Shown piece after piece: positions 11,470 to 22,500 of a stretch of DNA of 64,000 nucleotides; the stretch's first letter is position 1; every line of letters begins with the position of its first letter. The notes under the pieces were generated by a model. The model saw only the letters and a list, made by a program, of their open reading frames with translations, was not told the origin of the DNA and ran no database searches. The stretch is from positions 8,054,001-8,118,000 of the forward strand of contig BSBM01000092.1 in NCBI GenBank assembly GCA_027924585.1, written 5' to 3'. The translations under genes and the position numbers were made by a program. This stretch comes from Larix kaempferi (lineage: Eukaryota; Streptophyta; Pinopsida; Pinales; Pinaceae).

Positions 11470-13897
11470 GTTACATGTATGCCACTTGCATCATTGACAT
11501 AGTTTTCATGTTGTCTTGTGTAATATTTTTTTGGAGATTTTTGTGGAGGTTGTTTTATAAATATATATTTGTAGATGCTTTAATGCCAAGAATACAAATA
11601 CTAGATGGGAGGCTTTTGTGAAATTTGGGTCATGGTGCTCCAATGTGAATACACTTGAATGTATGGTCAATTCTCCATGAACTTCATCCATAATAGTTTT
11701 ATAAATATTTGTTTAGATGCTTTAAAAACAATATTAAAGATCTAATAGATACTTGAATTGTAATGTAATTGAATTGCAATGTGTAGACAATATAATGTAA
11801 TTGTAAAATTTCAATTTTAAATTGTAATGTACATTCTAATTTTAAATTTTGATTTCAAATACAATTGTAATGTAATTGGGAATTTAAAATACATCTATAC
11901 AATGTGGAATTGTAAAATTTAAATTTTGAATTGTACAATGTATTCTAATTTTAAATTTTGATTTCAAATCCAAAATTTTATATATTATAATCCATTCATT
12001 GTATTTCCTCATCAATTACATTGTATTTCATTATCAATTATATAAAAATATTACCAAGTATCAATGTATTGAAAAAATGTTTCATTCAACAATAATCAAT
12101 TATTTTTGTTATCAAGAACATATCAAAGTTAGGACCAATTTTTTTTGCCTCTCCTCATTCCATTTAATAAAAATATTGGCCTTGGTGCTACATGGATTCA
12201 TATAATATAGGATATAGAGGGTACAATTCAACTAAAGGGCACTTACACATAATATTTGAATATAGTTTCATGCAAACAATTTCTAACCATCAAACCTTCT
12301 CAATTTTGGGATTACATGCATCAAAAACCATCTTTATCATGCAGTTTTGCACACATAGGCATGGAATCTCTTTGAGAGAAATTAGTTAATAGTATATGGC
12401 CTTGCTTCCGTAAAAAAACCTCAATTATCAAACCAAAACACAACATGTACATGCCTTTAGTTTTTATAAACATGGATTACGTAATAATGAAAGTTGAAAC
12501 GTAAACGTAACAATAACATGGAAACGTAATAACTTGTACATGTGCCTTCATATATGCAACTTACCTAGTTGGATCAAATGGTGCCATTATCTCCATTTGT
12601 CATCAAAACATAAACCATATGACATAGTTGTGCAAGCATAGTTTCTACCATAGTTGTACAAGCATCTACTATCAACATATTTTCATTTCTTATATTAACT
12701 AGGTGGTTATGCTCATTGCCAAGAAAACAAACCATACTTTTATGACTTTAGATTAGAGCACACACTTAAAAGATAAGAACAAAAGATTACCTACATACTA
12801 TATAACTTGTAATTAGAGAATTTTGTCTCAAGGGATATTTCACACTCTCAATGGACAAAACATTCTTGTATACAACAACACATTGAATTTGCAATTGAAA
12901 TTACACATTAAATTTTCCATGTAACTGAATTGGATAGTGGAAATTGTGAGTGAATTGTAATGTGTAGACAACATAATGCAAAATGTTAATTTGAATTTTC
13001 AATTTCAAATGTATTATAATTTTAAATTTCAATTTCAAATACAATTGAGAATTTAAACTACATCTATACAATGTAAAATTGTAAAATTTAAATTTTAGAT
13101 TGTACAATGTATTCTAATTAAAAATTTTTATTTCAAGTGCAATTGTGAACTTGAAATTGGAACAACACATTGAAATTACACATTAACTTTGAAATTTTAA
13201 TTTTAAATTGTAATTGAATTGGAATGTGTAAATTGTAATTGAATTGTAATGTGTAGACAACATAATGTAATTGTAATTTCAATTTTTAATTTCAAATGTA
13301 TTCTATTTTTACATTTTGATTTCATTTATGCAATTGTAATGTAGTTGAAAACGAGCTTTTAAATTGTAATTGAATTGGAATTGAAATTACACATTAAATT
13401 TGAAGTTTTACATTGTAATTGAATTGGAATTGTAATTTCAATTTTAAAATGTAATGTACGTATTCAATTCTAATTTTTGGAAGAAGTTCTGTAATGTAGT
13501 CAAAGTTTGCATTTTAAATTGAACTAAATTGTAACTACACATCGAGATTGAACTTTTATATTGCAATCACTGCACATTAAATTTGCATTTGAAACGACAA
13601 AACATAAATTTGTAACTATAATAACTATATCCATATGTAATATAAAACACTTGATTGATTTCAAATCAGATCCAAAATACACATGAAGACTTCAATATGA
13701 TAAAATATACAAAATATGTAACAAAATATCCAAAAGTCGATATCCAAAGTACATATATGATAAAAGTCCATGTATAAATGATAGATAGATGAAAATATAT
13801 CCAAAACATGAAAACATATACATAGATCATCCAAAACATGAAAATATATAAAATATGAAAATATCCAAAACATGGAAATGTATAGATCATCAACTCA
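11470..13897. other. AT-rich low-complexity spacer between convergent genes
   Basis: Most of this stretch is built from degenerate runs of AATTGTAATGTAATTG and AAATTTCAATTTTAAA. A block containing GTGTAGACAA followed by TAATG recurs near 11782, 12962 and 13252. No coding frame is supported. Confidence 0.7.
13671..13885. repeat. Degenerate short tandem repeat (ATCCAAAACATGAAAATATA-like)
   Basis: The phrase ATCCAAAACATG followed by AAAATAT recurs with small changes (about 13799, 13829, 13864; weaker copies from 13671). It lies directly downstream of the minus-strand gene's stop codon. Confidence 0.6.
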
Positions 13898-15924
13898 TTA
13901 GCCACTACCCCCACGAGGGCCTAGATGCTGGCTATGAGACGGTAAACCATGAAGTAATGCCTCGATATCCATCGAGTCAATGGTGATATCCGACATCTAG
14001 GTAGGAATCTGGGTAGATGGCCCTCCATTAGGAACATCTGCTCTAGCTGTATCCCAATCATATGTGAAATCCAATGCAGCATCGACACCCGCCCGTAGCG
14101 ATGCCTGTGTAATATGCCATTAGATGTAATAAGTTAGATTTATTAAAAATTAAAATTAAAACATAATTTAAGTTATAATTAAAAAATTGAAACATAAAGA
14201 CACAAATAAATTACTAGATGTGATTAAATAACATGATTTGGAACATAAATTAAAACTGACCTCTATTTCTGAACCCGGCTGGTCAGGACCTTCGTGATCC
14301 TCATGTCTATCATCATGAGCAATGCCCTTTCCTTTGCCCTGTACAATTTGAAATTCATTTGAAGTTAAGATCTAAAACATAACATCTCGAAAATTAAGAA
14401 ATAAAACATAAATTATTTAAACTGGGAAATAATAAACTCAAATTAAATTAGAACATAAATTATAACTTACCTCGACTACTACTGCCCGCGGGTTGGGATA
14501 AGCAGATGGACCAATCGATGGCTCACTAGCAAAGAGCTGATCCATGAATGTGCTTCCCTGCATGGAGCAATAGAATACAACTCCCTTAAGTATTATTAAC
14601 CATTCAATTTACGACATATAATATGATGTAACATGAAGAACATATATACATAATTGTACAAAAGTATACATGTCCTGTAGCGACGGATCTACGATACAAT
14701 TGAAAGTGTGCATCTTGGGTTGACTCAGCATACCTCAGTAGGGCCTCGCCATCGAAACTCCTGAGCATGTCACTAGGGACATAGTCTATCTCTGGCTCGG
14801 CAGGTGTAGGGGGTGGTCTAGATGCCTCTCCATGCACATCAACAATAGCATTTCCCATGGCCATGAACAACGACTCTGCAAGGTCCCGTCTAGCCTCTGA
14901 AGCAAGCTAGGATGATTGTGGCATATCCCCCGACCTGATAACCATCCTGTCTGGAAACTGTACCAACCTTGGAGGGGGTGGTACGAAGGAAAGGTCTCTC
15001 TGAGCTCCAGGACGTTGGTAGGAGCGTCCCCTACCAACCCAAAAGAACTCGGACCCTGTGCTGGTGTAAACTAGGTGCATGTCCAAAACAAACTCTGCAT
15101 AAACATATTTTTCAAAGTACAATGGGACCTGGTCATGGTGGGGGAACATGCCCCATGCTCCAATGAATCTATCATATAGATGTGGTGCAGCGACCTCCAA
15201 CATAAACTCCCTGAGTCTAAGCGGTTGACCGGAAGGGCGGTCAGGAGGGATGTCGAATAAAGTAACCTTGATGTCATGCCCTCTTATGGCGACTTTGACA
15301 TCCTCCCATTTGTGGATCCCAATGACATCCTGTCTCCTCCTCTGGCATGAATGACGCCAAATGTCACTGAGAGGTCCCACCCTCTTGTAGAGGGCCAACA
15401 TCTCATAAACTACTGATAACATCATGGATAAAGATCGCCATGTGGGAGAATCCTCCCTCAATGTGCACACACATGAGTTCACCCACTCTCGCTGGGAAGT
15501 GATATCAGCGAGAGTGATCTGTGCAACCTCATCGTCGTATGATCCCGCTTATGGGGCACCTGTGATCCAAACCAAAACACAAATGTTACAAAAAATACAT
15601 ATTATAACTTGCAACTGAAATTCAATGGATTATATACTGAAAATTTACTGAAAATGTATCTAAGAAAAAATATGCACCTGATGCACTGGATTCTTGCTGC
15701 CCATCCCCCACCTGGGGATCAACATGTATGTCCTCAAGATGAACTGACACACTAGCTCTCCTGCTTCCACCACTAGTGGAAGCCAACCCCGGCGTGGCCG
15801 CACTCCTCGGCGAACGGGAGCGTTGCCGATGGCCGCCCTCTTGGGTGACAACAGATCCTCTCGTGCGGTGCGGAGCATGAAGCAATGAAGCTCTCTCTTC
15901 AAGACTCTCTGCATCACATTTCAA
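13898..15924 (-). pseudogene. Unrecognised five-exon gene with in-frame stops
   Basis: I do not recognise the family. Exons in transcript order: 15924-15678 (5' end uncertain, no ATG in frame; Arg/Ser-rich, GHRQRSRSPRS); 15559-14670; 14557-14471; 14338-14261; 14104-13898 ending GGC TAA. Acceptors: CACAG, CATGCAG, GTACAG, ACACAG. Donors: CAG|GTGCAT, CAT|GTATAC, GAG|GTAAGT, GAG|GTCAGT. All junctions keep phase and give about 500 residues. The long exon carries IGIHKWEDVKVAIRG, a Pro-rich FVPPPPRLVQF and SDMLRSFDGEALLRYAE; the fourth exon is rich in His, Asp and Glu. Three in-frame stops interrupt it: TAA at 15549-15551 (avoidable if the acceptor ATAAG is used, exon end 15548), TAG at 14907-14909 and TAG at 13997-13999. 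The frame stays open after each, so it decayed recently. It converges on the transposase-like gene and could be its partner. Confidence 0.6.
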
Positions 15925-16190
15925 TTTCTAATTCTAATTCTCTTTCAAATTTCACATTTAAAATTCAAATTCAATTTTCAAATTCTATTCCAAATTTCAC
16001 ATTTCAAATTCAAATTCTATTCCAAATTCCAAATTCCAAATTCAATTCAAATTTCAAATTCTATTTCAAATTTCACATTTCAAATTCAAATTCAATTCAA
16101 ATTTCGATTTCAATTTCAAATTTCAAATTTAAATTTCAAATTCAATTCCAAATTCAATTTCAATTTCAAATTCAATTCCAATTCAAATTC
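15918..16190. repeat. AATTCAAATTTC low-complexity tract
   Basis: An uninterrupted run of permuted AAATTC, AATTCC and AATTTC words. It is a simple-sequence expansion and not coding, even though stop codons are scarce in one plus frame. Confidence 0.85.
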
Positions 16191-16292
16191 AAGGCCACCA
16201 CTAGACTAGAGTTTTCTCCTATTGATCCTCAACCATCGAGTGAGAGGAAGGTTCCTACAACCATTGTTTTAGATGATGACAATGTTTATTAG
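16189..16292 (+). other. Short open tail, possible last exon of an unknown gene
   Basis: Directly after the low-complexity tract a plus frame reads TTRLEFSPIDPQPSSER and ends VLDDDNVY then TAG. It looks protein-like but has no upstream partner I can find. Confidence 0.2.
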
Positions 16293-16763
16293 TTTAGCAT
16301 TATTTCTCAGGGATCATAGGCATATATAGGTCACAACATATCATATTTTTTTTTTTACTGTGCTAGTTTGTTACTTAAGATTGTAAATGACAATCTAATG
16401 TTTTATATATGGTCGGGTTTCCCTAGTGGTTGACCACCAACACTCTGAAACAATTTCATATCTTTTTGATGATTAATATAATCTGTTATAGCTTTAAAAA
16501 ATATAATAATAATATTTTAATTTATTATATTTGTAAATGTAATGAATTTATTTATAAAAATGTAGTGCTCAAGTTTATTATTAATGTGCTAATATAGTTA
16601 TACTTTTGTTAATTCAATTTCTAGTATTCTTTATATATTTATTTAATGTGTTATAAAACATAATACTTTCCTTCCTGATAATTTGTGGTACCATGTGATA
16701 ATTTGTGTTATATGCCATGTATACTTGTATTTTTCAATGCATGACAAACTTGGACTATGATGT

Positions 16764-16797
<34 letters not shown>

Positions 16798-17049
16798 TAT
16801 TTTTTTTCAAAGTATTGCATTCTAGATTACGATGTTTTCAAACGAACATATATATTTTCTTAAGGCATGACATTACTTAAATATATTACGTTTTCAAATT
16901 ATATATATTATATGTATACTCATTTGCAAGAGGTGGTTTGAGGGGTGAGTTTCACTAGGGATCATTAAGGATAATATGGTATGGGATGTGTGTTTGTTGA
17001 CCCTTTTAACATGTTTCAATAAATATTGGCCTTGTTGATTGTCTGAACA
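16293..17049. other. Non-coding AT-rich DNA with a (CA)14 microsatellite
   Basis: A perfect CA run lies at 16767-16794. Otherwise I see nothing beyond AT-rich sequence. Confidence 0.7.
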
Positions 17050-17720
17050 TGTCATTGCTGACAATTGATCCTACACATTTGTTAACATGGCATGAACAAG
17101 TCAGCATTGATCCTACTTACTAGTTAAAATGGTGGGTGGTTGGTGTGATAGGCTAAAGAGAGGTTATAGTTGATAGTTGATCCTACATGTTGGTTATAAT
17201 AATGTATATTGGGATGATAGGTTGTAGAGATCTTGTGATTGATCGTTGATGCTATGTTCTAGTTACGGTAGTGGTTGGTTGGTTTATCCTACATGTTAGT
17301 TACAATAGTTTGGGGTTGGCGTGAGAGGTTAGATAGGTCATAGTTGCTAGTTGATCCTCATGTTGGTTATGGTAGTCATTGGTGAGGGGTTCACTAATTC
17401 TAAATGGTAATGGGTGGTAGGTAGTTTGGTTGGTGTGGTGTAGTTGATAATTGATCCTACATATTGGTTATAGATGTAGTAGATAATTGGGTGACATGTT
17501 ATTCCTGGGTGGGGTGGGGTGGAGTGGGAGAGGGTTTATGATTGGAAACCCTTTTGACTTAGATGATGCATATTGGCCTAGATTTTACCTCCCTGATAAG
17601 TCATAGTTGATCAATGATCCTACATGTTGGTCATAAATGAATGATTGTTTGTCCTACATGGTGGTTACAATATTAGGTGGTTGGATTATGCTACATGAAC
17701 TGGTTATGGTGGCAATTTGT
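17050..17720. repeat. Degenerate minisatellite around TTGATCCTACATGTTGGTTA
   Basis: The phrase TTGATCCTACATGTTGGTTA, usually preceded by ATAGTTGATAG and followed by a GGTTGGTGTGATAGG-like stretch, recurs at least seven times with spacing of very roughly 70-110 bases and many small changes. Confidence 0.65.
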
Positions 17721-17754
17721 TAGGTTATGGTTATGATTAATAATATATGATTAT

Positions 17755-17950
17755 ATATTATTAATATTCATTTTTTAATTTTTTATATTATATTATTAAT
17801 ATTAAATATTATTTTTAAAAAATAAATTAAGTAAAAATTAATAAATAATATATGATCATATATATTATTAATATTCATTTTTTAATTTTTTATATTATAT
17901 TATTAATATTCATTTTTTAATTTTTTATATTATATTATTAATATAAATTT
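17755..17950. repeat. AT-only tandem repeat
   Basis: TATTATTAATATTCATTTTT followed by TAATTTTTTATATTATAT appears at about 17757, 17866 and 17900, separated by near-identical AT sequence. Confidence 0.75.
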
Positions 17951-18012
17951 TTTGTGATGTTATATTGGTAGGTTTAAAGTTATAGGTTAAGTAATGTAAT
18001 ATATGATTATTG

Positions 18013-18052
18013 TTTTTTCAATCCTCTTGGCGTTCTCAGAGGATTGAAAAAA
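18013..18052. repeat. Perfect inverted repeat, 15-bp arms, 10-base loop
   Basis: Arm TTTTTTCAATCCTCT (18013-18027), loop TGGCGTTCTC, arm AGAGGATTGAAAAAA (18038-18052). Confidence 0.9.
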
Positions 18053-18095
18053 AAATGGGCAGCATTTCTGCTTGTCAAAACACATTTTAAAATAA

Positions 18096-18131
18096 AACCG
18101 GTAGCATTTATGCAGTGAAATGCTACCGGTT
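18096..18131. repeat. Perfect inverted repeat, 14-bp arms, 8-base loop
   Basis: Arm AACCGGTAGCATTT (18096-18109), loop ATGCAGTG, arm AAATGCTACCGGTT (18118-18131). It follows the previous hairpin by 43 bases. Confidence 0.92.
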
Positions 18132-18619
18132 GATATAAACAAAAATATACCAAATAATTTAAACAAATAAATGCAAAAATAAATTTAAATCCCTAAACCT
18201 ATTTCAAATTTTAAATGGTTTTGGTTTTTGTTTTAGTTTCAAATGGTTTTTTTTTCAATTAGTTTGGTTTTAATGGCGGTTTTCGGTTTCAATGCTGGTT
18301 TGGTTTCAATGGTTACATCCTAACAAATTCTCAAAAACCAAATAAAAGCTAGGTTTTCTCAAAAACAAAATTTTATATAACACAAACAATTTTTTTTTTT
18401 TAGAATACAAAAAATTGGTTGAATTCCACCCACCTGGTGGAATAGAAGACATGGTGGAGATGCTGTGGTGAGGTGGCATTGGCGTGGTGAGGTGGCATGG
18501 GTGTGAGCTCGGTCGAGGGCCTTCAATTCCGTCGCTGTAGTCGTCACTTTCGACACTGCAAAAACAGTGTCGGCCAGGCCGACTAGGCCCTGTTTTTTTT
18601 TTTTTTTCACTGTCTCAAT

Positions 18620-18810
18620 CCCTCGATCGAGGGTCTAACCAAGCCCTCAATCGAGCAATAGATCAATCGAGGTTTGTTTAAACCTCGATCGAGGGTTTTA
18701 AATACCCTCGATCGAGGTCTTTTACAACCCTCGATCGAGGTATTTTAAAACCCTCGATCGAGCATTCGAAACCTCGAGCGAGGGCTTTAAAATACCTCGA
18801 TCGAGGGTTC
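18620..18810. repeat. Array of CCTCGATCGAGG palindromes, period 22-23 bp
   Basis: About nine copies start near 18620, 18644, 18663, 18682, 18704, 18727, 18750, 18771 and 18794. The core CCTCGATCGAGG is a perfect 12-base palindrome, separated by AT-rich spacers such as GTTTTAAATA. Some copies are degraded (CCTCAATCGAG, CCTCGAGCGAGG). Confidence 0.9.
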
Positions 18811-20053
18811 GGAATTTTTTTTTTTCAACTCCATCCGCCAAAAATGGTGAACCACATTTGTGGATTCACCCATATGCAAAGAGAATACTTATCTTTAAAC
18901 GAAGAAGATCCAAGCAACTGACTATGTAAGAGAAATTTTCCACCCAACCATAGGCACTCTTTTCAGCATATCCTCTTTCTACTTAGAGGCCACCAGGGAA
19001 AAGGAAACACCTATAGACTTCTCTCCCTCATCCTACAACTCATTCTGCTCACTATGCTTAGCCAAAACTCATATACAGCTCTATAAGGATCTCACCAAGC
19101 CATCATAACCATGGCACTCCTTCCAACTACCCCACACAACATAATAAAGGCATTTCCCTTCACTGATCCACAATTCCCTCAGGAAATCCAACCCTTACAA
19201 TGCTTACCAGTGTGTGCAGTCAGAGTCCAACCTACTATATGATATTGTAGAACCTCCTGCAACATTAATTCATGGATCCTTAAGCATCCAAAAGTAGCAG
19301 AACTCAATGGGTAAAGGTTCCTAGCTTGCCCAATCACTATGCTCACCTACAACCATCTATTTTCCCTTCAAATTCATAGATCTATCTCTAAATTTTAATT
19401 TATGGGTTGAAACACAGTCTAGTAATGGTCATGAACAACAATAGGAGGCTCTACCTGGTGTGAAAAAACTGCATGAGAGAATGATAAAAATGAGTGTTGA
19501 CTCCAAGGGTTATCAGCTAATGGTGGAAAGACAACTGACATAGCTTCTGACAATAGAATAAAGGACTCCTAGAAGCTAAAATAACCATCACAACCACCAT
19601 GCCTCAATAGCTGCATGAAATGACTTTTCCCACCAACCTCACATATGCATTGAATGATTGAGTTTAATAGTCAAGAGAAGAAAATTGGATCACTTAAAGC
19701 ACATGGAAGAATTTTGGATGAGTTATAAGGTGGACACTTGGAAACATAGGATTTAGTTTCTCATAGGACCCCTTTCCTCTTCCCCTTTAGTGGAATCATA
19801 GCCCCTCTAGTACTATTTACATAGCCATCTTGGACCATTTTATTATTTTCCAACATAATATTTACATATATTTCAAATTGGATTGATAATCCAACAATAC
19901 GGTCGAAGTAAAAATATATACATCATACATGCCTAGCTAGTCACTATTCGGGCCTTGGCCTTGAGCTACGCACTAGAAATCCATACTAACATATTTACAT
20001 CGTTTACTTAATTTTGATTAAATACATTCCAAGTCAAAACTAGGGGTATTACA
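18811..20053 (-). other. Non-coding stretch ending in an LTR-like edge
   Basis: No coding frame is supported. The right edge, GGGGTATTACA at 20053, reads TGTAATACCCC on the minus strand, a common gypsy LTR start. No primer site or second LTR was found, so the extent of any LTR here is unknown. The edge coincides exactly with the start of the 333-bp tandem repeat. Confidence 0.4.
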
Positions 20054-21735
20054 ACTATAGATGCCTAAATAGTTTCTTTAGGGCCAAATGGATGACCTTG
20101 TTCCATAGAATGTCATTCCATGGCCCTAATACATCTACATATTGCTCAAGACCACCTTATGGCATTAACGTCCTCAATCATAGGCTAATGGTACCCTCAG
20201 GAGGCCATTTGTGGTTGGTAAAGATAACCTTCTTAGCCCTAGATGGGTACAAGGTTCCTTTAGGGATCGATATTCAAGTCTCCTCCACTAACCATTTCCA
20301 ACACCCCAAGTCCCCAACATGGATACATAGTGTTAGGGATACCCTTGCGAAGTCATGTGTCATTCTTCAAGTCATTATTCATGATTATAGATGCCTCAAT
20401 GGTTTCATTAGGTTTAAAGGCATGGTGTCCTTTTTTTAAGCACCATTCCCAAGGCCTTGAGACACCTACACACTACTCAAACCCACCTAATTTCACTGTC
20501 ATCCTTAATCATAGGCCAATGGTACCCTTAAGAGGTCATGTGTGGTTAGTGGAGGAAACCTTCATATACCTGGATAACTAGACGATTCATTTAAGGCCCA
20601 ATATTTAGGTCTCCTCCATTAATCATGGCTAAGGACCCAAGGCCACAAAACCTAGATCCATAATGTCATGGATACCCATACCAAGTCATGCATGGTTATT
20701 TGAGGCATTGTTCATGGCTCTAGATGCCTCAAATATTTATTTTGGGCTAAAGGCATGGCCTTCTTCATTGGAACATCTTTCCCAATGCCATAAGACACAT
20801 ACATGCTATTCAAAACCACACAATGGCACCGGAATTTTTAATCATAATCCAATGATACCTTCAAGAGGCCATGTGTGCTTGGTAGAGTCAACCTTCTTAG
20901 CCCTAGATCAATATAATATTACTTTAGGACCTAATGTTTGGGTATCCTCCTTTGAACATGCCCAAGATCTCAAGTCCCAAAGGATTGGGTACATAGCACC
21001 ATGGATACCCCTACAAATTAGTCATTTGTGGTGCTTTGAGGTTTTACTAATGGTTTTGGATGTATCAATGGTTTCTTTAGGGGAAAAGGCATGGTCCTCT
21101 TCATCAGAAATTCATTCCCAATTCCTCAACACATGTACATATTTCTCAAAAATGCCCAATGGAACTAACATCCTCAATCATAAGCCAATGATACCCTTAG
21201 GATGCCATGTATGGTTGGTTGATGAAACCTACTTATACCTAGATGGATATAAGATTCATTTAGGGATATATGTGCATGTATCCTCCACTCACCATGTCTA
21301 AGGCCACAAGTCCCCAACTTATATATATATAGTTCCATGGATACCCTTACGAAGTCATGCATATTCCTCGAGGCATTTTTCATGGATTCATATGCCTCAA
21401 TAGTTTATTTAAATTTAAATCCATCATCTTCTTCCTCTAAACATCATTCCCAAGTTTCTGAGACACTTATAGACTGCTTGAAACCACATAATGGCACCAA
21501 CATCCTTAATCATAGGCTAATGATATACCCTTAGGAGGCCATGTGTGGTCAGTGGAGGTAACCTTCTTAGTCATGTATGGCTAGAATATTCCATTAGGGC
21601 CCAAGATTTAGGTTGCCTCCACTAACCATGTCTAAGGCCCCAAGACAATAAACCCTAGATACATAATGATGTTAATACTCATAGGAAGTCATGTGTGCTT
21701 CTTTGGTTTTCCCTCAATTAGTAATTGCAGATATT
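20054..21735 (+). repeat. 333-bp tandem repeat, five degenerate copies
   Basis: The phrase GGATACCC followed by GAAGTCATG falls at 20337, 20670, 21003, 21339 and (diverged) about 21672: spacings 333, 333, 336, 333. Other landmarks, such as TAATCATAGGCCAATGGTACC and GGCCATGTGTGG, recur with the same period. The unit is 111 codons long, so plus-strand open frames run across unit borders, the longest 20663-21301 (212 residues) with an internal repeat (MIPSRGHVCLVESTFLALD / MIPLGCHVWLVDETYLYLD). I know no protein like it; it may be a satellite that merely lacks stops. Confidence 0.85.
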
Positions 21736-21871
21736 TTAAGGTGAGTATATCTTCCATTTTTTATCTCCATGTGGGGAAGTTTCCCCCACTAATATTTTCA
21801 ATGTTTATCATTGAATCCATTACAATTACCTATAAATGGACCCTGCACACATTGAATCTCCAAGACATTTT

Positions 21872-21883
21872 GCTCCGATACCA
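21872..21883 (-). promoter_or_regulatory. Primer binding site, copia-type element
   Basis: The minus strand reads TGGTATCGGAGC, one change from the standard initiator-Met site, directly beside an LTR end. Confidence 0.75.
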
Positions 21884-21884
21884 T

Positions 21885-22500
21885 TGTTATGATTAAAAGC
21901 ACACATAATAAACATAACCATTAAATGAAGCACACACACATGACAGCGAACGTTTATCCTAGAAACCCAATATTGGGCAGACCATCAATACTAGATCTAT
22001 TGATATCCATGTCGAGCTAAATATATGTTTATTAATTGACATTAAATTATTAACCAGAGTAATTTTAAACTTAGAGGTGCAAGCACAAGAAATGCAGGAT
22101 CAAAACTTCTAATCTAGCCCAACCGAACACTAATGCTGGAAAGCACACTTCAAAATGCAATAAAATACTGAGGTAAACTAACACCACATGCTTAGCTTAG
22201 CATTGGACCGCAAGACCATGTCTCCCGAGTTAGATCCCAATCTTCAATGACTTATTCTTGTAGCAGTTGACTAGACCATAAATAACTAAATCAAAGCAAA
22301 TGAATGTAAAGACAACCAAAACAATGCAAACTATATTAAAAGCGTAAATAAAACATTCAAACTCACTCCTAAACTCTAGCTCGCAACTAAATACTCCTAT
22401 GCTCACAATCCACCCTTCAAATACATTCAACAACACAAACACCGTAACATCATAATCATTATAACAATATGATAAATCTATATTACATGTATCAACATAA
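21885..22500 (-). repeat. Copia-type LTR remnant, right edge undefined
   Basis: On the minus strand the LTR ends CTTTTAATCATAACA just before the primer site, preceded by a TTTCTAGGATAAACG stretch typical of copia R/U5 regions. The outer (U3) end was not located, so the right coordinate is approximate. The matching internal region is missing: the tandem repeat lies where gag would be. Confidence 0.5.

Noticed and set aside
15885-16190. Plus-strand open frame rich in Phe, Gln, Ile and Asn
   Set aside because: It is a translation of the AATTCAAATTTC simple repeat, not a gene.
18096-18131. Helitron 3' hairpin
   Set aside because: No CTRR terminus at the expected distance after either hairpin.
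18359-18610. Minus-strand open frame of 83 codons
   Set aside because: Starts in a poly-T/poly-A tract and overlaps a GTGGTGAGGTGGCAT duplication; no homology recognised.
18620-18810. CRISPR-like array because of short repeats and regular spacing
   Set aside because: Spacers are near-identical AT-rich linkers, the repeat is palindromic and degenerate, and the context is a plant nuclear genome.
20663-21301. A 212-residue protein gene
   Set aside because: It is part of the 333-bp tandem array; kept as a repeat, with coding origin only raised as a question.
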